Source of the DNA: Sulfurospirillaceae bacterium
GTDB lineage: Bacteria; Campylobacterota; Campylobacteria; Campylobacterales; Sulfurospirillaceae
Assembly (NCBI GenBank): GCA_028693565.1
Contig: JAQUVE010000013.1
Location: 1 to 33,366 of the forward strand
Direction: 5' to 3'
Length of the DNA: 33,366 nt
Shown: in pieces, positions 27,681 through 33,366 of the stretch
How positions within the stretch are numbered: position 1 is the first letter of the stretch
Layout: every line of letters starts with the position of its first letter
Program-made: the position numbers and the translations under genes
The notes under the pieces: model-generated
What the model saw: the letters and a program-made list of their open reading frames with translations, nothing else
Told to the model about the DNA's origin: nothing
The model's database searches: none

Positions 27681-27686
27681 TATTAT
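27681..27686 (+). promoter_or_regulatory. Candidate sigma70 extended -10 (TTTTTGCTATTAT) for yqeY
   Basis: ACTTTTTGCTATTATACT, about 40 nt upstream of ATG 27726. Confidence 0.55.
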
Positions 27687-27695
27687 ACTATATCT

Positions 27696-27714
27696 AAAGC
27701 AAATTAAGTTCCAA
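27696..27714 (-). promoter_or_regulatory. Near-consensus sigma-54 promoter for flgH
   Basis: Minus strand TTGGAACTTAATTTGCTTT, GG-N10-GC, about 58 nt upstream of flgH ATG. Confidence 0.85.
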
Positions 27715-27725
27715 GGGAAAAAAGA

Positions 27726-28172
27726 ATGTCTATACTAAAAATAAAACTTCAAGATGACCTCAAAGAGGCAATGAAAAATAAAGATCCATTTAAAAGAGAT
27801 GTCATTCGTTTTTTAATGAGTGCTTTAAAACAAATTGAAGTTGATGAGCGAAAAGAGCTCAGTGATGAAGAAATTATCAAAATAATCCAAAAATCTCTTA
27901 AACAGCGTGAAGATTCCATTACGGCATTTAAAAATGCTGATAGAGATGATCTTGTTGAAAAAGAGAGTGCTGAAGCGGCTATTTTAAAAAGCTATCTGCC
28001 TCAACAATTAGATGATGAAGCCTTAAAAATTATTGTTCGTAAGCATATAGAACTTTTAGGGGCTACTAGTTTAAAAGAGATAGGTCAAGTCATGGGCGCA
28101 GTTCTTGCAGAATGTTCTGGTGTTGCCGATGGAAAAAGGATCAATGCCATCGCAAAAGAATTTTTATCGTAG
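27726..28172 (+). CDS. GatB/YqeY domain-containing protein
   Basis: LKDDLKEAMKNKDPFKRDVIRFLMSALKQIEVDERKELSDEEIIKIIQKSLKQREDSITAF-type sequence; SYLPQQLDDEAL. Confidence 0.92.
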   Translation: MSILKIKLQDDLKEAMKNKDPFKRDVIRFLMSALKQIEVDERKELSDEEIIKIIQKSLKQREDSITAFKNADRDDLVEKESAEAAILKSYLPQQLDDEALKIIVRKHIELLGATSLKEIGQVMGAVLAECSGVADGKRINAIAKEFLS

Positions 28173-28175
28173 AGT

Positions 28176-28201
28176 CCATGTAGAGATTTCTCTCTACATG
28201 G
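28176..28201. terminator. Hairpin between convergent yqeY and ackA
   Basis: CCATGTAGAGA-tttc-TCTCTACATGG, perfect 11-bp stem. Confidence 0.7.
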
Positions 28202-28207
28202 TAACTT

Positions 28208-29413
28208 TTATTTCATGTTTTCAATAACTTCTTTAGTTTGTATTGCAATTTCTAGTTCTTCATTAGTTGGAATAACAAGTACTTTGACCTTACTTTCAGA
28301 ACTACTAATTGTCAAGATATCACGACATCGTTGATTGTTAATTGTTGCATCAATCTCAATACCAAGGTTTTTTAAGTCACTACAGCTATTGAGTCTTACG
28401 TTACTATCATTTTCACCAATACCTCCTGTAAAAATAATACAATCAACACGACCTAAAACAGCACTGTACGAACCAATATATTTTTTAATACGATAGTTAA
28501 ACATATCAAGAGCTAATTGAGCTTGTGCATCACCCTCTTCGGCTAATTTATTAATAGCTCGCATATCATTATTGCCACATATCCCTTTAAGCCCACTTTC
28601 TTTATTGACCAGTTTATCTAAATCATCAATGCTATAACCTAATTTTCGAGCAAGATAAAATAAAACTGCAGGATCAATATCACCGCTACGCGTTCCCATG
28701 ATCAACCCTTCTAATGGTGTTAATCCCATCGAAGTGTCAACACATTTACCATTTCGAATAGCGCTTACACTTGCCCCATTACCTAAATGAAGTGTAATCG
28801 CATTAAGAGTATTAATATCCTTTTGTAAATATTTTGCAGCTTCTTTTACAATAAAGCGATGTGATGTTCCATGAAAACCATAGCGTCTAATTTTCAAATC
28901 TTCATAGAACTTATAAGGAATTGCATACAAATATGCATGTTTAGGCATTGTACTATGGAAAGCTGTATCAAAAACAACGACTTGTGGTACATTTGGGCTC
29001 TGTTCAATAGATACTTGAATACCCGCTAAGTGACCAGGATTATGTAGTGGTGCTAAAGGAATTAAACGTTCAATTTCGTCAGCTACGTAGTCTGTAACAA
29101 TGACTGGTTCACGAAAAGATGCTCCACCTTGAACAACTCTATGACCGATACCATCCAAATCATTAAGATCACTAATTGTGCCTGATTCAATTAATAATGT
29201 GGACATTAATTTTAACGCCATTTTATGATCTTTGATAGTTGATTTACGCTCAATGACACTTTCAACACCATGGTCAAAATATTTTATTTTAGCATTAGAC
29301 TCATTTTCGCCAATTTGCTCAATCATTCCACTCGCTAAAACAGCATTAGTATCCATATTAAAAAGTTGATATTTTACGGAAGAACTCCCTGCATTTAAAA
29401 CTAATATTTTCAC
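28208..29413 (-). CDS. ackA: Acetate kinase
   Basis: MKILVLNAGSSSVKYQLF, FDTAFHSTMP, HLGNGASVSAI, DTSMGLTPLEGLIMGTRSGDIDP. Confidence 0.97.
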   Translation of the reverse strand: MKILVLNAGSSSVKYQLFNMDTNAVLASGMIEQIGENESNAKIKYFDHGVESVIERKSTIKDHKMALKLMSTLLIESGTISDLNDLDGIGHRVVQGGASFREPVIVTDYVADEIERLIPLAPLHNPGHLAGIQVSIEQSPNVPQVVVFDTAFHSTMPKHAYLYAIPYKFYEDLKIRRYGFHGTSHRFIVKEAAKYLQKDINTLNAITLHLGNGASVSAIRNGKCVDTSMGLTPLEGLIMGTRSGDIDPAVLFYLARKLGYSIDDLDKLVNKESGLKGICGNNDMRAINKLAEEGDAQAQLALDMFNYRIKKYIGSYSAVLGRVDCIIFTGGIGENDSNVRLNSCSDLKNLGIEIDATINNQRCRDILTISSSESKVKVLVIPTNEELEIAIQTKEVIENMK

Positions 29414-31518
29414 TTCTTATCTCCATCATTATTTTGTGCTTGAATTGCAGTAATAGCAACAGTATTAACGATATCAGCCACTAAACATCCTCGACTAAGA
29501 TCATTAACAGGTTTTCTTAGACCTTGTAAAACTGGTCCAATAGCGACAGCGCCTGAACTTCTTTGCACCGCCTTATACGTGTTATTACCTGTATTAAGAT
29601 CTGGGAAAATAAAAATGGTTGCTTTACCCGCAACTTGGCTATTTGGTAGTTTAGTAATCGCTACATCAGGATCAATTGCAGCATCATATTGAATTGGTCC
29701 CTCAACTAATAAATCTGGACGTTGCTCTTTCACGATACTCGTTGCTAAACGCACTTTTTCAACTTCTTCCCCTTTGCCAGAATCACCAGTAGAGTAAGAA
29801 AGCATAGCTATTTTTGGCTCAATTCCAAACATTTTAGCAGTATCTGCAGAAGAAATTGCAATTTGTGCTAGCTCTTCAGCATTCGGGTCTTGATTGACAG
29901 CACAATCTCCATAAACAAGGACTCTTGTATCAAGGCACATAAAAAATAGACTAGATACAATAGAAATACCTGGTTTTGTTTTGATAATTTGAAGAGCAGG
30001 ACGAATAGTTTCTTGTGTCGTATGAATGGCTCCTGAAACCATACCATCAGCATAACCAAGGTAAACCATCATAGTACCAAAATAGTTTTTCATCATCATA
30101 CTATCACGCGCAACATCAAGTGATAAACCCTTTGCTTTACGCATCTCATAAAAAGCATTAACAAACTCTTCCATTAACGGTGAATTCAGCGGATCAATAA
30201 TAGTCGCTTTGCTGATATCGATACCTATAGATGAGCTTTTTTGCATTACATCGTCTTTATTACCTAATAAAATAATATCAGTTACATCTCGTCTTAAGAG
30301 AATTTCCACTGCTCTTAAGATACGTTCATCATTACTTTCTGGAAGAACAATTTTTTTACGATCTCTACGTGCACGTTCAAACAATGCATATTCAAACATG
30401 ATTGGAGTAACTGAAGTTGATGAGGATTCAGTATTGATTTGTGCTTCAATTTCTGCAATATTGACATTAGACGAGAAAAGCCCCATGGCAAGTGCGATTT
30501 TTCGTACACTTTGTGGAGTAATAGCGGCAGGAACCTTGGCAACGTTAACAGCAGTATCATAAGTACCATGATCAACACTCAAGATAGGAATAGAAAGGTC
30601 TTTAAACCCCGCTATAAGTTTATTGATAGATTTATGCGGCATCATGCCTGCGGTTAGAAGAATACCTGAAATATTCGGATAGTTATTTGAAAATGCGGTA
30701 CTAAGGCATCCGACAATAATATCTGATCTATCACCTGAAGTAATGATTAAATCACCCTCCTCTATATACTCTAAAAAATTATCTAATTTCATTGCTGCAA
30801 TTTTACTTTGTTTAACGACACGACGTAAATCTTTTTCTTCTCCAAAAATATGTCTGCATCCAAGTTTTTTCTTAATTTCAGCAACTGTTGGAGTATCTAG
30901 TTCTGGTAGTTCTTGAAGAAAATATATCGGTGAATTTTGAAGCGGCTCTTGAGTAGAGAGCTCTTTAAGTTCTTGAGCGTCATTTTCATTTAAGCGGTTA
31001 ACAAATGTCGCAAAATGCTGACACCCTGAACCTTTTATTGCATCTGCTTCAATATGAATTTCATCAATAATTTCACTGAGCTTTTTATTTTTACCTTTTA
31101 ATACGCTGATAAAGGGACTACTAAGATTTTTTGCAATAGCTAAATTAATATCAAAATCTAATGTATTTGAAAAATTTGATTGGTTCAATCCTTCAATTAG
31201 CACAAAATCATAATTTAATTCTAAATTTTTAAGCTTCTCAATGAGATGCTCTAATACTGTATTAAATTTATTTTCAGCAACGAGTTTTTCAACTTCATGC
31301 ACCGTATATCCATACATATCCTGATAGTTCATACCGAGAGCATAATGCTCAAGCATAAAATCAATATCTTTATCACCTTCCTTGTCATCAAGAATGACAG
31401 GCCTAAAAAAGGCTACTTTACCCAAACGACCTTTTAACAACTCCATAATTCCCATGGCAACAATCAAACTGCCCGCTGATGGTTCCAAAGATGAAATATA
31501 TAAGCTTTTTGTTTGCAT
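29410..31518 (-). CDS. pta: Phosphate acetyltransferase, long form with N-terminal regulatory domains (ATG 31518 preferred over track TTG 31545)
   Basis: N-terminal P-loop/DRTGG-like domains plus C-terminal PTA_PTB domain LPESNDERILRAVEILL, GMVSGAIHTTQETIRPALQII; 4-nt overlap with ackA. Confidence 0.95.
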   Translation of the reverse strand: MQTKSLYISSLEPSAGSLIVAMGIMELLKGRLGKVAFFRPVILDDKEGDKDIDFMLEHYALGMNYQDMYGYTVHEVEKLVAENKFNTVLEHLIEKLKNLELNYDFVLIEGLNQSNFSNTLDFDINLAIAKNLSSPFISVLKGKNKKLSEIIDEIHIEADAIKGSGCQHFATFVNRLNENDAQELKELSTQEPLQNSPIYFLQELPELDTPTVAEIKKKLGCRHIFGEEKDLRRVVKQSKIAAMKLDNFLEYIEEGDLIITSGDRSDIIVGCLSTAFSNNYPNISGILLTAGMMPHKSINKLIAGFKDLSIPILSVDHGTYDTAVNVAKVPAAITPQSVRKIALAMGLFSSNVNIAEIEAQINTESSSTSVTPIMFEYALFERARRDRKKIVLPESNDERILRAVEILLRRDVTDIILLGNKDDVMQKSSSIGIDISKATIIDPLNSPLMEEFVNAFYEMRKAKGLSLDVARDSMMMKNYFGTMMVYLGYADGMVSGAIHTTQETIRPALQIIKTKPGISIVSSLFFMCLDTRVLVYGDCAVNQDPNAEELAQIAISSADTAKMFGIEPKIAMLSYSTGDSGKGEEVEKVRLATSIVKEQRPDLLVEGPIQYDAAIDPDVAITKLPNSQVAGKATIFIFPDLNTGNNTYKAVQRSSGAVAIGPVLQGLRKPVNDLSRGCLVADIVNTVAITAIQAQNNDGDKK

Positions 31519-31623
31519 TAAAACTCCCTTTATCTTCCTTAACAATTTTTACTTAAAAACTTTGGATAAATCATATAATATCAACATAACAATCATATAA
31601 CAAAAATACTGTTGCGTATTAAA

Positions 31624-33057
31624 TTACATAAAGTTTGGTGCATCATTTGAAAAGAGTATTAAATCTCCAGCACGCGTATGCTCGGCTAAAATAGTTTCAA
31701 TTTTTGTTTTATCATGGACAATAATTTTCTCAGCCTTATGAATTAAACTATCTAAAATATTAAGATTGATAGTGCCCGTTAAAATTACCAGGTCAAAAAC
31801 TTCATCAATTTTTTGCGCTAGAAGCTTATTGGCATTGTCGCTACTTTCAACAATACCAGGCGTAATGATCACTTTGCGACCATTAAAAGTTGAAGCCAAT
31901 TCATATGAACTCATCATTCCATCAAAATTACCATTGAAACTATCATCAATAATAAGCTTACCACCCGCTTCAATTTTTTCTAAGCGATGTTGTACACTCT
32001 TAAGATTTGCAATTGAATGTTTAATATTCACTAATGGTATACCCAGTGATAAACAAACATGAATACAAGCACATAAATTAATGGCATTAAAATCACCTAA
32101 TAAATTACATAAAAACTGCTCTTCAACCCCATTAATTGTTACAGAAAAAGTTGTATGTTCGAAAGTTGCATTGACGTGGCTTAGGTCATCACCAAAAGAA
32201 TGTATAAAATCATTATCTTTAACACACGCACTTACATGAACAAAAGCTTTTTCTAAACGTGAAGAATTTAGCAACTCCATTTTGGTATTACGAATATTTT
32301 CTAATGTTTTAAAGTATTCCAAGTGTTGTTCACCAATCTTCCCAACAACAGCGATGTGAGGGTTAACAAAGCGGGCAATCTCATCAATATCACCTCGTTC
32401 TCTAGCACCTGCTTCAACAATGTAAATATCACTATCAAGAGGTAGTGACTCATTAATATCCTTTACAATGCCTGCTAGCGTATTAACACTTCTGGGTGTC
32501 ATATATGTTTTATAGTGCGATGAAAGCATTTGAAAAAGAAAATTTTTAATACTTGTTTTACCATAACTTGCCGTAATAGCAATCACTTTAATATTACTGT
32601 GTACATCAAGTTTTTTACGTGCTTCTTTTTTAAAACCTTCATAAGCTATTTTTTCATAAACCATACTAAATATATGCGCCACTAAAAGGGGAATAATAAT
32701 ACCGTATTTAACACAAGTTGTCATCAGTAAACAGAGCATATCCTGAAAAATCGTACTTAAGATGAGAAAAAGAAAAAAACGTTTGATACGTGGGGTAAAA
32801 ACTAATTTTTTATCACGTTTATGCGCCCACCAAAACAATAAGCAAACATAAATACCATAGAGCAGATACAGAACTAAACCATGACTGATATAATATAAAA
32901 TAAGCGGCAATAGAAAAAAATAAAAGTGCCAATCATATCGATTATAATGCCATACAACACGTTGTAAACGATAACTATACCACTGCATAGCTGTCATAAA
33001 ATAATAACCTAAGGCGAGCGAAAACAAGATATGTAAACTTATATTCAAAAAAACCAC
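31624..33057 (-). CDS. murF: MurF-like Mur ligase (UDP-MurNAc-tripeptide:D-Ala-D-Ala ligase) with multi-TM N-terminus (GTG start)
   Basis: IAITASYGKTSIKNFLFQML, VEAGARERGDIDEIARFVNPHIAVVGKIGEQHLEYF, LLGDFNAINLCACIHVC, LIIDDSFNGNFDGM. Confidence 0.82.
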   Translation of the reverse strand: MVFLNISLHILFSLALGYYFMTAMQWYSYRLQRVVWHYNRYDWHFYFFLLPLILYYISHGLVLYLLYGIYVCLLFWWAHKRDKKLVFTPRIKRFFLFLILSTIFQDMLCLLMTTCVKYGIIIPLLVAHIFSMVYEKIAYEGFKKEARKKLDVHSNIKVIAITASYGKTSIKNFLFQMLSSHYKTYMTPRSVNTLAGIVKDINESLPLDSDIYIVEAGARERGDIDEIARFVNPHIAVVGKIGEQHLEYFKTLENIRNTKMELLNSSRLEKAFVHVSACVKDNDFIHSFGDDLSHVNATFEHTTFSVTINGVEEQFLCNLLGDFNAINLCACIHVCLSLGIPLVNIKHSIANLKSVQHRLEKIEAGGKLIIDDSFNGNFDGMMSSYELASTFNGRKVIITPGIVESSDNANKLLAQKIDEVFDLVILTGTINLNILDSLIHKAEKIIVHDKTKIETILAEHTRAGDLILFSNDAPNFM

Positions 33058-33062
33058 AGAAC

Positions 33063-33335
33063 CTACCCTTTTTTTGTAAAACTATTAAATGCAATAAAAT
33101 CTATTGGATGACACACAATATTTTCGACATGTGAAAAAAGTGAACCATCATACAATTTACTGATAAAAAATTCTAAATCCTCTTCATAATCGGTATTAAC
33201 TACGACTTCAACATCGCCATTTAAAAGATTTTTAACATAACCAACATACCCAAGTGCTTGTGCCATTTCAACAACATATAGGCGATAATTTACCCTTTGT
33301 ACACGCCCTGAAACAATTAACTGGTATGTTCTCAA
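33063..33335 (-). CDS. Acylphosphatase-like protein (TTG start)
   Basis: YQLIVSGRVQRVNYRLYVVEMAQALGYVGYVKNLLNGDVEVVV matches acylphosphatase layout; Arg and Asn catalytic positions retained. Confidence 0.78.
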   Translation of the reverse strand: MRTYQLIVSGRVQRVNYRLYVVEMAQALGYVGYVKNLLNGDVEVVVNTDYEEDLEFFISKLYDGSLFSHVENIVCHPIDFIAFNSFTKKG

Positions 33336-33366
33336 AAGCCATTCTTTTCTAAAAGAGTTTCGATTC
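33332..33366 (-). CDS. C-terminal tail of an upstream gene (...IETLLEKNGF*), runs off window; identity unknown
   Basis: Minus-strand reading frame ends in TGA 33334-33332, overlapping the TTG start of the acylphosphatase gene. Confidence 0.4.
   Translation of the reverse strand, partial: IETLLEKNGF

Noticed and set aside
1-33366. CRISPR array, retron, toxin-antitoxin, restriction or phage system
   Set aside because: No regularly spaced repeats, reverse transcriptase, nuclease/methylase or phage structural genes; content is core housekeeping, flagellar and competence genes
33332-33366. Assigning the partial C-terminal tail to ddl or a hydrolase from neighbourhood
   Set aside because: Only about 10 residues visible (IETLLEKNGF); not enough for a named call

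Overview
33.4-kb AT-rich chromosomal window from a Campylobacterota bacterium; protein content suggests Sulfurospirillum or a close relative (inference from recall, no search run). It is mostly conserved housekeeping backbone, with no prophage, transposon, CRISPR array or defence island that I can support. From left to right it holds: acnB (partial), ftsK, a very large flgL, HU, tRNA-Leu(CAA), a COG2509-like FAD dehydrogenase, a small ORF missing from the supplied track, bpt, a J-domain protein, rpoN, lptB, tsaE, trpD, an S4-domain protein, argG, a rhodanese, rplI, hslV, hslU and era. Then comes an 8-gene T2SS/type-IV-pilus-like cluster resembling the Campylobacter transformation system (GspL/PilM-N-like, PilO-like, PilP-like, secretin, ATPase, TPR membrane protein, GspE, GspF), followed by an orphan ORF, flgH, yqeY, ackA, pta, a membrane-embedded MurF-like ligase, an acylphosphatase and a partial CDS. 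The most interesting signal is regulatory. Three sigma-54-type (GG-N10-GC) promoter candidates lie in the same window as rpoN. Two of them, upstream of flgH and of the J-domain gene, are 18/19 identical, which predicts that an uncharacterised J-domain protein and an orphan ORF downstream of flgH belong to the RpoN/flagellar regulon. Other points include a possible non-canonical ftsK start, a candidate leaderless FAD dehydrogenase mRNA with phased TGTCA repeats, and several convergent-gene hairpins.
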